Assembly (NCBI GenBank): GCA_965248775.1
Contig: OZ252150.1
Location: forward strand, 1,054,001-1,118,000
Reading direction: 5' to 3'
Source of the DNA: JBHHUI01 sp965248775
Lineage (GTDB): Bacteria > Chloroflexota > Anaerolineae > Anaerolineales > JBHHUI01
Length of the DNA stretch: 64,000 nucleotides
The position numbers were made by a program, and so were the translations under genes. Of the stretch, positions 43,928-54,070 are shown in pieces (position 1 is the stretch's first letter; each line of letters starts with the position of its first letter). The notes beneath the pieces were generated by a model. The model saw only the letters and a program-made list of their open reading frames with translations. It made no database searches and was not told where the DNA came from.

Positions 43928-44779
43928 TCAATCCTTTGCGTTCTTTGCGAGCAGGTAATCGACCATTTTGCCGGCAATATCCACGCCGGTGATGCGTTGC
44001 ACGCGCTCAAAGTGGCAGGGATAGTTCGCTTCTGCGACGAAATTATTTCCTTCGGCTGTGACAAGAATGTCTACACCGCCAAACTCAAGCCCGGCTATTT
44101 GTACAGACTGAATTGCTAGCGTTTTCAATTCTTCGGAGAATTCCAGAACGGTTTCTGTGGATGCACCGACACTATTGGTGCGGAAATCATCTGTTGTAGA
44201 TATTTTCCTATACCCTGCGACCGCTTCGTGACCGATGACGATAAGACGAATCATCGTGTGATCCGGCACGTACTCCATCAAGTAGGCCTGTCTGCCGAGA
44301 CGATCCAAGAAATCCATTGAAGAGTACAGCGCTTCTGTCGAGTCTATGCGCATTACGCCGCGGCCGTGACTGCCCCCCGGTACTTTGACGACTAAAGGGA
44401 AACCACCGAGGTATTCAATATATCCGTGCAGCACTTCGCGGTTGGTTGTAATACTGTAGATGGTCCGGGGAGTGGGAATATTGTTGTAGGCCCGCAGAAG
44501 AGCCGCATTCGTTGGACGGGACAAGGCGGTGGCTGTATTTTTGTAAAACGAGATTGCGCCGGATGCTATCAAGAATTGTTCCACTCGGGCCGCAGCTTTG
44601 CCCGGCTTGATGCGGTACACCATATCCAGTGCTGCGGAGTTTTGCTCGCACGTGTAGTCGAAGTGCGCCGGGTAAACCGGCACAAATTCAACATCCCGTT
44701 GCCGGCAGGCCGGATTCAATATGGCATGCGTCGCGGATTGACTCGCACTTGTGACGGCGATGAGCTTTTGCTGGATCAT
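43928..44779 (-). CDS. ATP-grasp ligase, RimK/glutathione-synthetase-like
   Basis: 283 residues. The ATP-grasp core includes NNIPTPRTIYSI, GGFPLVVKVPGGSHGRGVMRIDS (ATP-binding loop), YLMEYVPDHTMIRLIVIG, the metal site GLEFGGVDILVT and FVAEANYPCHFERVQ (Glu, Asn-type ligands). The family makes amide bonds between a carboxylate and an amino acid or peptide. It starts 26 bp after the stop of the giant surface-protein gene, on the same strand, so it is probably cotranscribed with it. Its substrate could be that protein, but this is inference. Confidence 0.82.
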   Translation of the reverse strand: MIQQKLIAVTSASQSATHAILNPACRQRDVEFVPVYPAHFDYTCEQNSAALDMVYRIKPGKAAARVEQFLIASGAISFYKNTATALSRPTNAALLRAYNNIPTPRTIYSITTNREVLHGYIEYLGGFPLVVKVPGGSHGRGVMRIDSTEALYSSMDFLDRLGRQAYLMEYVPDHTMIRLIVIGHEAVAGYRKISTTDDFRTNSVGASTETVLEFSEELKTLAIQSVQIAGLEFGGVDILVTAEGNNFVAEANYPCHFERVQRITGVDIAGKMVDYLLAKNAKD

Positions 44780-44805
44780 ATTGTTCGGCGCTGGCTCGAA
44801 CGCGG

Positions 44806-47800
44806 CTAAAGGATTTCCTCATCAATACCTGAACTGCTAAATTCGTCTTGTAGTTGCTTGAGCTGCTTTTGTGAAGATGCTTCGGGATCAACGCGCAGGA
44901 ATTCATCGCGCAATTCCTTCCCACACTTGTCGCGTAAAATCTTCAACAACGAGTTGAAAAGCCGCTCCTTTTCGTTCGACCATTTTGAAGGCTTATCGTC
45001 CAGTGGTTCGATTGACTTGTCCAGGTCCAACTCGGCCAGTTTGTCATTGATGAGCTTGCGGGCCGGATGGGCGAACGGTGGAATCGCTACGGTAGCCATT
45101 TCGCCTTCCTCCTCTTCTTCTCCCTCTTCTTCCTCTTCTTCGTCAGAGTCGCCTTCATCTTCTTCAGATTCATCGTCCGAGTCCCAATCCATCGTCGGAG
45201 TCGGTTCCAAAAGACCTTGGTCAGCGAGCAACTGTGCCAATTCCAGCAGCTTGCGGCAGTCTTCCGAGAGCGGCTGCGGGCGCACTGAAATTTTTAATCC
45301 CAAGACTGTTTTCGCTGTAGGGTCAACTATTTCATCCGTGCCCTCGGGGGTGGGCGTGGCATCCTCGGCGCCGACGGTTTCAAAGTCAGGTATATCAAGG
45401 CCGTGGACAACGGTCGGCGTGGAAGATGAGTCTTCGGTGATGTCTTTTTTGTCGGCATCCTCGTTGGCAGCATTTACACCTTCATCTTCACCTTCGCCAT
45501 CCTCCTCTTCTTCGATATCTGTTGCCCCGATGTTTTGCGGTCCCGGTTCTGGCTTATCGTCGACCGCCTTTTCGCGCTGGCGCCTGCTGAGTATAAGTGC
45601 GAGGCCGGCAAGCCCGAGACCGCCGAATCCACATAGACATGGCAAGGCCAGAGCCCTCAAATCATCGACCCCGAACAATGGAGCGGTGCCATCGATTACC
45701 AGGGTTGTCGGTTCTATTGGCTCCGTATCCGACGGTGCTGTTCCGGCCTCAGGCTCAACTGATTCTATCTCTGTGAATTCCTCCAACGTGTTAAAGGGCA
45801 CGATTTCGCGCTGGTTCTGTTGCCCGTTGGTAAGCTCGATGTCGGTCGGCGCTTCGGGTGCAGTTGGGTCGACAATCGCACCTTGTGGCCGATTGAAGGT
45901 CTCAATAAACCTCCCGACATTTAAATCAAAAGCGGTGCCTGGGCATCCGCTTGGCTCGGGCGCTTCTGCTTCCTCACCTTCCTCTGCTTGGGGTGTCGGC
46001 GTCGATTCAACGGCTAGGACTTCAGTTTCCGTTTCAGGGGCACGCTCGTCTTGGTAGATCCACATCCAGGTACCGAAATTGAACGGGTCGGGAATTTGGG
46101 GCGGCAGGAAGACCAACACGCCGCAGTCTGCTGCGAACGGAGTGGCGCTATCAGAACCATTCTCGGCTGTCGGGCCTGTAGCTGAAACATCGTCCGGCGG
46201 TAACGGGCAGGTATCGTCCTCGTCGTGTTCATCGAAGGCTGGTTTAAACAGACCACCGGCCCCGCGCCGGGAAACACAATGGCCGATATAGACGCGGAAA
46301 ATGTCCGTGATCGGGTCCCCGGCTTTATTTTTTCCGCTGATGATAAAGATAAGCTTTTCGACACGGGGCGGCTCATCGCGCTTCGGAGTGATGCGCAGGC
46401 CGCGTCCGTTCGAAGGTATCTGCACCTGCATACCATTCTCGAATTCGATTTTTCGGTCAGCACCATCGCCCTCCGAGCGGGCCGATTCTGCAGCGCTGCT
46501 GGCGGATGTCTTGCCACCCGAAAACAAGCGCAGGGTGGCCGGGTCATATATGCCGGTCTGGTTGACAGCGAACGGGGACTGAACAGTGAATGATTTATTG
46601 TGTTTCTTGAAGAAAAAGGTGTCGGCCTGTCCGGAGTCTGGTCCACCGCGTGGTCCGGAAATGCCTTCAGGCGCGCCGACAAATGTTCGATCCCTGCCAG
46701 AAAACCAGTCTGCGATCAAAAAGCCATCGTGCTCGACGTAGTACGGACAGGCCAGGACTTGGTCGAACGCGCCGCTGTCACCTACCCCGAATTGCCCTTT
46801 GATGCGCAACATGACGAGATAGGGGCCTTCGATCCGCGCTGGTCCATCCTCTTCATGCACGAGACCGATGGTCAGGTCGAGGCCCATGAGGCCCTTTAAC
46901 GGGCCATCTTCAAACAGAAATGAATTAGGGGAGTGACCTGCGACACGAGGCACACTCATGCCGGGCAGCGGCGGCTTCACTTCCAAGACATTCACGCTGG
47001 ATATATCTGTGACTCGGAAGGAACGGGTGCTTTTGGTCTGGGTGATAAAAAAGGTTTCGTCCCACCCCCCATGGGAGATCATCGTTCCCTGACAAGAGAA
47101 TGTGGGCTCGGTGGGGCGGGGTGCTAGGAGAGGAGCAGCCAAGCCGCCCCCGATTGTGGCTGCCAACGGCGATTCGCTTGTATAGAGATAATCTTCCGTC
47201 TCGCCGGAGAGAAAGGTAGTGGCCGGGTCTTCGATTTCCGTCGCAGTGAGAGTGACGCGGTACCAGAATTCCTCCACTTGCTCGCCAGCTGTGAACTCCG
47301 GCGCTTCCAAGATCAGTGAAGTGTTAGGGTCCCAAGCGCTCAGATCGAGGGGATGATTCTGCAGCGCCCATTCCTCGGCGCAGCCGTCGGCGCCCGTCCA
47401 AAGCCCGTCGCGGTTCCAGTCGGCGAACAGGTTGACGAAGAGCGGGTTTGTGCGCTCGGTGGCCGGCAGTCCGCCCAGGTTGACCATCAAGTAGACGGTG
47501 CTCGTTTCGCAGGCGGCAACCTCCAGGCCGAGTACTCCATCGTCGGCAGCATCTCCCGACACTACTGGCACAGTTTCGCCGGTCACGCTCTCCCCTAACC
47601 AAACGCTGCCCAATTCATGCTCGGGGCCGCCGTTCGTCGGGTTATTGGGGAACAGGCCGGTCAACGCGCCGTTCACGTAGTCGCTGGGCGCGCCGTTCGG
47701 GGCGTCGCCGAAATCTCGTTGCTGGGTTGGGTCCACTTCGAGGACGCTTATGGGCACCTCTATGAATTCCGGCGGGCCGGGCGGGAAGGGCAGCATCCCA

Positions 47801-49374
47801 AAGATATGCACTTGTGCATCCCCATCAACATATTGCGGGAAACTAACCAACGGCAGTAAGTCGGCGCTGTCCCCGGCAGCGGGGATAAAAAATAAGAGCG
47901 GTGTGCTATTTGATAGATCGTCATGCACGGAGTCGTAGGCGAGAGTCTGGTCATCGCTTTCGGTATACGCTCCGATCCCATAGAGACTCCCACTGCGCGG
48001 TGCACTCATGCTCAGCGGTTGCCTCAGTGTTGCAACATTTCCTACGCTACTGAAAGTAAACCCGGCTGGCAAGGCGGCCGGATTGAAATTTCCGATGTTG
48101 TCTTCTAAAAAGCGACGGATTGTCCACACCCCGCTGCCGTCGCTGGGAAAGAAATCGTAATAATCGACACGGAACTGGGAATCCTCCTCTACGAAGGTAA
48201 CGGCTTCGAATCGGACGTAATCAGCGAAGCGGTCGAGCGGGATGTCGGCGGCGGTTTCGATGGTCGCAATTAGAAACGGGATACCGTCGACAACTTCCAA
48301 GTCGAGGTTCACCGATTGCAGATCACCAATTGGGGCGCATTCGATGGGCTGATCTTCATCATCAAAACAATCGTCCGTGCCATCGCTATACTGCACAGGT
48401 AGTTCAACAGCCGGTAGTGGGTCGCCTAATCTCATCGTGGTGCCGTCGCCGAATTGCATGTCCAGCGCGTAGTCCGTCAACTCCAACGGCCCCGGAAAAG
48501 CCGGAATGCCTGCGCTGAAATGTAACTCGTTGAATTCAGCGTCGAAGGCCCCCAAGACGGTCATAGAATCTGCACCGCCAAATGCGACATTCACACTCAG
48601 CGCGCAACGCACATCATCCGACGTGCAGGCCGGCGCTGCGGAAATCGTCTCGTCGTCGAAGAGCAGATCGAGGGTCAGGTGGCCGCTGCATAAACCGCCG
48701 TCACCGGTGGGGCAGGTGAGCGTGAGACCACCGCTGGAGAGGCCCAGATCGCCCTCGACGCCCGGCCAGAGCGGCGAGAGCGATTGCAGTTCAAAGTTTA
48801 AGTTTAGGGTAAGGTCGCCTGCATCGTTCCAAAGCGGTGTAACTCCGCTCGGGTAGAGTACGCCGTTCAAGAGTGCGGGTAGGGCGGAGTCCGGATTCTC
48901 GAATGTCGCCAAGCTGGCATAGCTGACGTACGCAGTAGTCTGGTCTTGCAGGATGGCCGGGTTAATGAGGTTGACGATTTCGGGCGCGGGACCGAGACAG
49001 GCCTCCCCTGCGTCGAAGGGGCAGGCATCGTTGATATTGGCCTGACCGTCGCCGTCGATGTCGATATCGCATGTGTCACCCCAGCCATCGCCGTCGAGGT
49101 CGTTCTGGATTGGGTCGACGAGCACCGGGCATAGATCGCTTTCATCCGGCAGTCCATCTGAATCCGCATCCGGCCGGGGGGTGCGAGTGGGGTCAGGTAT
49201 TGGGGTTGCTGTTGGTCGAGGCGTAGATACGGCTGTCGGCGAAGCTCGACTTGCAATAAGGCGGGCACCAGGTCCGCGGACGACGACTGCTGCAAATCCG
49301 ATACACGAGCCGACAAATAACAACACGCCGACTATCAGAAGAATGCGTTGACTAGAGGACTTCGGAGCTGCCAT
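44806..49374 (-). CDS. giant anchored surface protein with type-3 Ca repeats and GEVED domain
   Basis: 1522 residues. An N-terminal signal anchor (about 11-31) is followed by a Pro/Thr-rich linker and thrombospondin type-3-like Ca-binding repeats (DADSDGLPDESDLCP, DLDGDGWGDTCDID; about 67-118). A long beta-rich region follows, then a GEVED-type domain (about 555-720: DFGDAPNGAPSDY, LFADWNRDGLW, SGETEDYLY) and another beta-rich region. A second transmembrane helix (about 1240-1262) ends in a basic RRQREK stop-transfer. The C-terminal tail of about 255 residues is very acidic (DSDDESEEDEGDSDEEEEEE). Probably cell-surface structure or adhesion. A diverged paralogue is at 51093-54967. Confidence 0.85.
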   Translation of the reverse strand: MAAPKSSSQRILLIVGVLLFVGSCIGFAAVVVRGPGARLIASRASPTAVSTPRPTATPIPDPTRTPRPDADSDGLPDESDLCPVLVDPIQNDLDGDGWGDTCDIDIDGDGQANINDACPFDAGEACLGPAPEIVNLINPAILQDQTTAYVSYASLATFENPDSALPALLNGVLYPSGVTPLWNDAGDLTLNLNFELQSLSPLWPGVEGDLGLSSGGLTLTCPTGDGGLCSGHLTLDLLFDDETISAAPACTSDDVRCALSVNVAFGGADSMTVLGAFDAEFNELHFSAGIPAFPGPLELTDYALDMQFGDGTTMRLGDPLPAVELPVQYSDGTDDCFDDEDQPIECAPIGDLQSVNLDLEVVDGIPFLIATIETAADIPLDRFADYVRFEAVTFVEEDSQFRVDYYDFFPSDGSGVWTIRRFLEDNIGNFNPAALPAGFTFSSVGNVATLRQPLSMSAPRSGSLYGIGAYTESDDQTLAYDSVHDDLSNSTPLLFFIPAAGDSADLLPLVSFPQYVDGDAQVHIFGMLPFPPGPPEFIEVPISVLEVDPTQQRDFGDAPNGAPSDYVNGALTGLFPNNPTNGGPEHELGSVWLGESVTGETVPVVSGDAADDGVLGLEVAACETSTVYLMVNLGGLPATERTNPLFVNLFADWNRDGLWTGADGCAEEWALQNHPLDLSAWDPNTSLILEAPEFTAGEQVEEFWYRVTLTATEIEDPATTFLSGETEDYLYTSESPLAATIGGGLAAPLLAPRPTEPTFSCQGTMISHGGWDETFFITQTKSTRSFRVTDISSVNVLEVKPPLPGMSVPRVAGHSPNSFLFEDGPLKGLMGLDLTIGLVHEEDGPARIEGPYLVMLRIKGQFGVGDSGAFDQVLACPYYVEHDGFLIADWFSGRDRTFVGAPEGISGPRGGPDSGQADTFFFKKHNKSFTVQSPFAVNQTGIYDPATLRLFSGGKTSASSAAESARSEGDGADRKIEFENGMQVQIPSNGRGLRITPKRDEPPRVEKLIFIISGKNKAGDPITDIFRVYIGHCVSRRGAGGLFKPAFDEHDEDDTCPLPPDDVSATGPTAENGSDSATPFAADCGVLVFLPPQIPDPFNFGTWMWIYQDERAPETETEVLAVESTPTPQAEEGEEAEAPEPSGCPGTAFDLNVGRFIETFNRPQGAIVDPTAPEAPTDIELTNGQQNQREIVPFNTLEEFTEIESVEPEAGTAPSDTEPIEPTTLVIDGTAPLFGVDDLRALALPCLCGFGGLGLAGLALILSRRQREKAVDDKPEPGPQNIGATDIEEEEDGEGEDEGVNAANEDADKKDITEDSSSTPTVVHGLDIPDFETVGAEDATPTPEGTDEIVDPTAKTVLGLKISVRPQPLSEDCRKLLELAQLLADQGLLEPTPTMDWDSDDESEEDEGDSDEEEEEEGEEEEEGEMATVAIPPFAHPARKLINDKLAELDLDKSIEPLDDKPSKWSNEKERLFNSLLKILRDKCGKELRDEFLRVDPEASSQKQLKQLQDEFSSSGIDEEIL

Positions 49375-49416
49375 GTTCTCACCTCGAATGGCGAATATGA
49401 GAAAGACAGACTAAAT

Positions 49417-50897
49417 ACTCGAGTGTTGTGATTTGAGTGATCTTAGGGCATATTCGGCAGATGCAACTTCCCATCGTAAAACCGGCTCCCATCGTATCAG
49501 AGCACAGCGCCAGCTTTCGCGGGGTGTTTGAAAACCGCTGTCAGTTCCGGCATTTCGAGAATTATCTAACCGGACTGATTGTGTTGAAGAACAAGTCGAT
49601 GGCGAACATGACGCGCTGCCTGTTGGATAGCGCTGACAAGACCAACCTGTCGCGCTTCTTGTCGGAAGCGAACTGGGATGCCGCGGAACTGAACCAGGAA
49701 CGCATTGCATACTTATTCCAGCAAACCAAGCGTCAGCGCCAGGGCGCCCGCAAATCGATGCTGGCCATCGATGATACTTTGTGCGAGCACGTCGGCAGTC
49801 TGTTCGAATACATTGACCAACATTACAACCACGGCAACCACATGTATCCGCTAGCGCACAATCTGGTCACCGGCCACTACATCAGCGGCGCGGTTCGCTT
49901 TCCGGCCGACTGGCGACTGTACCGGCGCTACGAAGAAGTCACCGACTGGGAAGCGTTCGTCAAGAAACTGTTGCCCGACGCTACGATCCCGAAAACCAAG
50001 AAGGAGCGTAATCGCTTCAAACGTCAAGTCGCACCCACCTTGCTGGCCGACCCAGAGTTCCGGGCTCTGGACGAATCTTTTCAGACCAAGATTTCGCTGG
50101 CGGCTGAACTGGTCAAGGCGGCGCTGGCGCACGATTTGCCCTTTGAAACGGTGCTGTTCGACGCCTGGTACCTGGCACCCGAATTGCTCGAAGTTCTCAG
50201 TGCGCATGGCAAGCACTGGATCAGCCTGCTGAAAAACAACCGCAACCTTATCACCAACAGCTTTGTGCTCCAGGATGCTTCCGGCGAACGCATGCGCTTT
50301 GATGGTCCGCACATCAAGGTGCAGGACCTAGTGCCGCTTATCCCACCTTCCGCTTTCAAACCGATGCAAGTGGGCGTGCAGACCTACTACTGCTTCAGCA
50401 AGAATGTACGCATCCCGACTTTGGGGAAGGTACGGCTGGTCATCAGCTTTGCCAAGCCTGATTTAACCGGCACCTATGCCGTGCTGGTCAGCAGCCATCT
50501 CAGTTGGGATGCCAAGAAGATCATCGCAACCTATCTGCTCCGTTGGCCGATTGAGACCTTTTATCAAGACGCCAAACAGAACCTGGGGCTCCACGAATAT
50601 CGCATGCGCTCGGCCGCCGCCATTCATAAGCACTGGTCACTGGTCTTCGTGGCCTATTCGTTCCTGCACCTGCACTGTTTGCCCACATCGCGTCGTGACA
50701 AGGTCTGCGCGCCCATCCAATCCATCGGGCAGGTTATTCGCCAACAAAGCCAGCAGCTAATCGAAGCATTGATCTTGCAGGCTCACGGCTCTCTGTCTGA
50801 CGGTACTGACGAGCAACAAGTCTTCTCGTACTTATTCGCCAAGCAAGCTTACTCTTTGGCTGCTTGAGCCTTTTCACTCAAATCACAACACTCGAGT
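49417..50897 (+). mobile_element. IS701-type insertion sequence with 4-bp target duplication
   Basis: The 24-bp inverted ends start ACTCGAGTGTTGTGATTTG (49417-49440 and the exact inverse 50874-50897). Flanking AAAT is duplicated (49413-49416, 50898-50901). 1481 bp with one intact transposase. It sits between the two paralogous giant surface-protein genes, just upstream of the first one, and may affect its promoter. Confidence 0.92.
49437..50867 (+). CDS. IS701-family transposase
   Basis: 476 residues, intact. It has ARKSMLAIDDTLCEHVGSLF (first catalytic Asp), PFETVLFDAWYLAPELLEVL (second Asp), and YLLRWPIETFYQDAKQNLGLHEYRMR (Y-x-R-W-x-I-E signature with the Glu). The start may be the TTG/ATG at 49437 or an internal Met such as MQLPIV. 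Confidence 0.9.
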   Translation: MILGHIRQMQLPIVKPAPIVSEHSASFRGVFENRCQFRHFENYLTGLIVLKNKSMANMTRCLLDSADKTNLSRFLSEANWDAAELNQERIAYLFQQTKRQRQGARKSMLAIDDTLCEHVGSLFEYIDQHYNHGNHMYPLAHNLVTGHYISGAVRFPADWRLYRRYEEVTDWEAFVKKLLPDATIPKTKKERNRFKRQVAPTLLADPEFRALDESFQTKISLAAELVKAALAHDLPFETVLFDAWYLAPELLEVLSAHGKHWISLLKNNRNLITNSFVLQDASGERMRFDGPHIKVQDLVPLIPPSAFKPMQVGVQTYYCFSKNVRIPTLGKVRLVISFAKPDLTGTYAVLVSSHLSWDAKKIIATYLLRWPIETFYQDAKQNLGLHEYRMRSAAAIHKHWSLVFVAYSFLHLHCLPTSRRDKVCAPIQSIGQVIRQQSQQLIEALILQAHGSLSDGTDEQQVFSYLFAKQAYSLAA

Positions 50898-51092
50898 AAA
50901 TATATAGTGATTGATATTATTATGCTAATGGAATAAAGATGCGAGAGCGCTAAAAATCTTCACAGACGAAGACTCGCAAGCCGTCAAGTTCATCCCTGCC
51001 CAGCGCGCTGGGTAGGGTAACGCTGCCGTTACCGGCTGTTCGTTGTCTTCCCCAACGGTTGCCATGCCGGATGAGTCTGGCGGGATGTCTTC

Positions 51093-54053
51093 TTAGTTGG
51101 CGTCTTTGTCGTCCAAGCGATCGTCATCCGGCACCTGACTGCTCGCAGCGTCAGCTGCCTTGGCGCGCTGCCGCCTAGCGACCAAAAGTGCCACGCCGAT
51201 CAGTGTCAGACCACCCACACCCCCCAAACAGGGCAATAAGAGGTCCCGGAACTCATCAGGCACGGGGAAGAAGACGAGGGGATTCTCCAGCTCCGGTTTG
51301 GAAAAATCTATACCCGTTTCTTCCGGCTCCGTCTCCGTTGCTGGAACCTCGGATATCAGTGCCGGGTCAGGGTCGATCCCCTGAAGATTAAGATCAACAA
51401 CAAAGCGCGGCTCTTGCGCTTCTACTTGACTCGGGTTGTCGGTGGACTCCGTTGGGGATTCTTGATCCACTTTTGCGAATTCCGGTCGATCAGATGTTTC
51501 AGAATAAGTCACTCCCGTCTTCTGATCGCGGAAGCTGGTGTAAGCGCAGCCGCCGTTTTGCTCGGTAGAGGCATCTCCATAGCCCCCGTACCCGCCCACG
51601 TATGGCTGGGCGGTCGGCGTCGCTGCGAATTCGGGAGCGTCATCTTCCTCTTCTTGTTTTTGTGGTTTTAGGAAAAGCCAGAGATAAGAGTTCTGCGTAT
51701 TTTCGGGCGGGGCTCCAGTAAACTGTGCCGGGATCATCACCCCGCAATCCGCTATGAGTGGGCTTCCCTCCATGAATATTTTGCCTTCATTCGCATTTGA
51801 TGGATCCCTGGGCAAGGGGCAGGACTCATCGTCGCCGTCGAAGGCCGGTTTAAACAGGCCAGCGGCTACACGCTCGGAATCACAGTGGCCGATAAGGAAG
51901 CGATAAAAGTCCGTGATCGGCTCGCCGGCCCCATTTTCGCCGCCGATGGCGAAGGTGAGCACCTCGACGCGCGGCATGTCGGCGCGTTGGGTGGTGATGC
52001 GCAGACCACGCCCCTGCGAAGGTACCCGCACCTGCACGCCGTTCTCGAATTCGATCTTTCGGTCAGCACCTTCACACTCCGTGCGGGCTGCTTCTGCTCC
52101 GGTGGCGAGTGTCAGGGCGCTCGAAAAAAGGCGTAGCGTGGCCGGGTCGTACTCCCCGACCTGATTAGCGCGGATAGGCGACTGCACGGTGAAGGTCTTG
52201 CCATTCGGCTCGAAGAAGCGTGCGTCGCTTTCGTCGGAGGCTGGCCCGCCGCGCAGCCCTGAGAGGCCCTGTGGCGCGCCGACGAACGTGCCATGCACAC
52301 CCTCGATCCAGGAAGCGCCTAGCAGGCCGGTGTGCTCGACGTAATATGGACAGGCCAAGACCTGGTCGAAAGCGCCGCCGCGGCGGCCCGCAAATGTCCC
52401 ATTGATAGCGAGTATTACAGAAAAAGGTCCTTCCATCCGCTTTGAATCGTCCTCGGCGTGCACGAGGTTAATGCGCAAATCGAAGCTCATGCGGCCATCG
52501 CCAAGTAGGCCAGCCTCTATGGAATGGTCTGCAACGCTCGGCACATCCATGCCATGAGTAGGTGGCTTCACCTCCAAAATGTCTGCGCTGGCGATATCGG
52601 TTACGCGGAAGGAACGGCTGCTACTGGTCTGAGAGATCAAGAATGAAGATTCCCACTCCCCGGGGGGGATTATGCCACCAGGACAAGAGAAGGAGGGCTC
52701 GCTGGGGAGGGGCGCCAAGAAGGGAGCGGCCAGGCCGCCGCCGGTTATGGCTGCCAAGAGCGTATCGCTTGTGTAGAGATAGTCCTCCGTCTCGCCGGAG
52801 GGGAAGGTCGTGGCTATCTCTTCGATCTCGGTAGCGCTGAGCGTGAAGCGATACCAGAACTCCTTGACTTGCTCGCCGGCGGTAAATTGCGGCGCTTCCA
52901 AGATCAGCGGCGTATTGGGGTCCCAGGCGTTCAGGTCGAGCGGGTGGTTCTGGAGTGCCCACTCGTCGGCGCAGTTGTCCGTGCCTTGCCAGGGTCCATC
53001 GCGGTTCCAGTCGGCGAACAGGTTGACGAAGAGCGGCTCGGCGCGCTCGGCAGCTGACAGGCCGCTCAGATTGACCATCAGGTAGAGCGTGCTTGTTTCG
53101 CAGGCGGCAACCTCCATGCCAAGAACGCCGTCGTCGGCAACATCCGCACCCAATACGGGATTGGCCTCCCCGGTAACGCTTTCGCCCAGCCAGAATCTGC
53201 CGCTTAACTCATGCTCGGGTCCGCCGTTCGCCGGGCTGTTGGGGAACAGGCCGGTCAATGCGCCATTGACGTAGTCGCTGGGGGCGCCGTTCGGGGCATC
53301 TCCAAAGTCGTGTTGTGTGGCTCTATCTACATCGAGAAGGGTCGAGGGCACCTCGAAGGGATCCGGCGGGTTAAACGGGAAGTGTATTAACGCAAAGCTG
53401 CGAACAAGTGCAGCAGGATCAGAGTATTGCGGCATGCTGACCAACGGCAGCACGTCTGCGCTATCTTCTACAGCCGGGATAAAGTACATGAGCGGCCTGG
53501 TATTTGATACATCGTCACGAATGGTATCGAAGCTGAAGAGTTGTCCATCTCGCTCAGTTAATGCGCCGACCGAGAAGAAAACGGCGCTGCGAGGAGTACC
53601 CATATTGAGTGGCATGCGCAGCGTGGCCACATTTCCTTCGCTGGAAAATGTTAGCCCGGAGGGAACGGCGACTATGTTGATATTGTCGTCGATGTCTGAC
53701 AACTCGCGTCGGATGGTCCATGCCCCGCCGGCGTCGTTGGGGAAGATGAGATAGAAATCGCTCGTGTAGAAGCCATCATTCTCTACGCGCGTATTCACTT
53801 CAAAATATGTGTACTCAGAGAATCGATTGAGCGGGAATTCGGCAACAGTTTCCATGGTGGCGATTAGAAACGGAAGGCCGTCAACAACTTCAAGGTCGAG
53901 ACTCACCGATTTCAGATCGGCCATCGGCGGGCATTCGACAGGTTGCTCGTCGAGATTGAAGCAATCACCTGTGTTGTCATCGAACTGGACAGGCAGTTCA
54001 ATTTCAGGCAGTGGGTCGCCCAAGCTCATCGTGGTGCCGTCGCCGAACTGCAC
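51093..54053 (-). CDS. giant surface protein paralogue, main fragment after frameshift
   Basis: 986 residues matching residues ~305 onward of the 44806 protein: a beta-rich region, the GEVED-type domain (DFGDAPNGAPSDY, LFADWNRDGPWQ, PSGETEDYLY) and a C-terminal transmembrane helix (LLLPCLGGVGGLTLIGVALLV) followed by RRQRAK and a short 25-residue tail. The long acidic cytoplasmic tail of the other copy is absent. Comparison with the intact copy (VLGAFDAEFNEL) shows one base missing near 54149, which splits this gene. Confidence 0.8.
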   Translation of the reverse strand: MQFGDGTTMSLGDPLPEIELPVQFDDNTGDCFNLDEQPVECPPMADLKSVSLDLEVVDGLPFLIATMETVAEFPLNRFSEYTYFEVNTRVENDGFYTSDFYLIFPNDAGGAWTIRRELSDIDDNINIVAVPSGLTFSSEGNVATLRMPLNMGTPRSAVFFSVGALTERDGQLFSFDTIRDDVSNTRPLMYFIPAVEDSADVLPLVSMPQYSDPAALVRSFALIHFPFNPPDPFEVPSTLLDVDRATQHDFGDAPNGAPSDYVNGALTGLFPNSPANGGPEHELSGRFWLGESVTGEANPVLGADVADDGVLGMEVAACETSTLYLMVNLSGLSAAERAEPLFVNLFADWNRDGPWQGTDNCADEWALQNHPLDLNAWDPNTPLILEAPQFTAGEQVKEFWYRFTLSATEIEEIATTFPSGETEDYLYTSDTLLAAITGGGLAAPFLAPLPSEPSFSCPGGIIPPGEWESSFLISQTSSSRSFRVTDIASADILEVKPPTHGMDVPSVADHSIEAGLLGDGRMSFDLRINLVHAEDDSKRMEGPFSVILAINGTFAGRRGGAFDQVLACPYYVEHTGLLGASWIEGVHGTFVGAPQGLSGLRGGPASDESDARFFEPNGKTFTVQSPIRANQVGEYDPATLRLFSSALTLATGAEAARTECEGADRKIEFENGVQVRVPSQGRGLRITTQRADMPRVEVLTFAIGGENGAGEPITDFYRFLIGHCDSERVAAGLFKPAFDGDDESCPLPRDPSNANEGKIFMEGSPLIADCGVMIPAQFTGAPPENTQNSYLWLFLKPQKQEEEDDAPEFAATPTAQPYVGGYGGYGDASTEQNGGCAYTSFRDQKTGVTYSETSDRPEFAKVDQESPTESTDNPSQVEAQEPRFVVDLNLQGIDPDPALISEVPATETEPEETGIDFSKPELENPLVFFPVPDEFRDLLLPCLGGVGGLTLIGVALLVARRQRAKAADAASSQVPDDDRLDDKDAN

Positions 54054-54070
54054 GTCCAGCGCATAGTCAG

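Noticed and set aside
44858..46057. Ser-rich 399-residue plus-strand open frame
   Set aside because: It is the antisense of the Glu/Asp-rich tail of the giant surface protein; composition bias explains the lack of stops.
51000..51016. CCCAGCGCGCTGGG palindrome downstream of the paralogue surface gene
   Set aside because: It is a simple perfect palindrome with no B pair and no interrupted host sequence; it may be a hairpin or chance.
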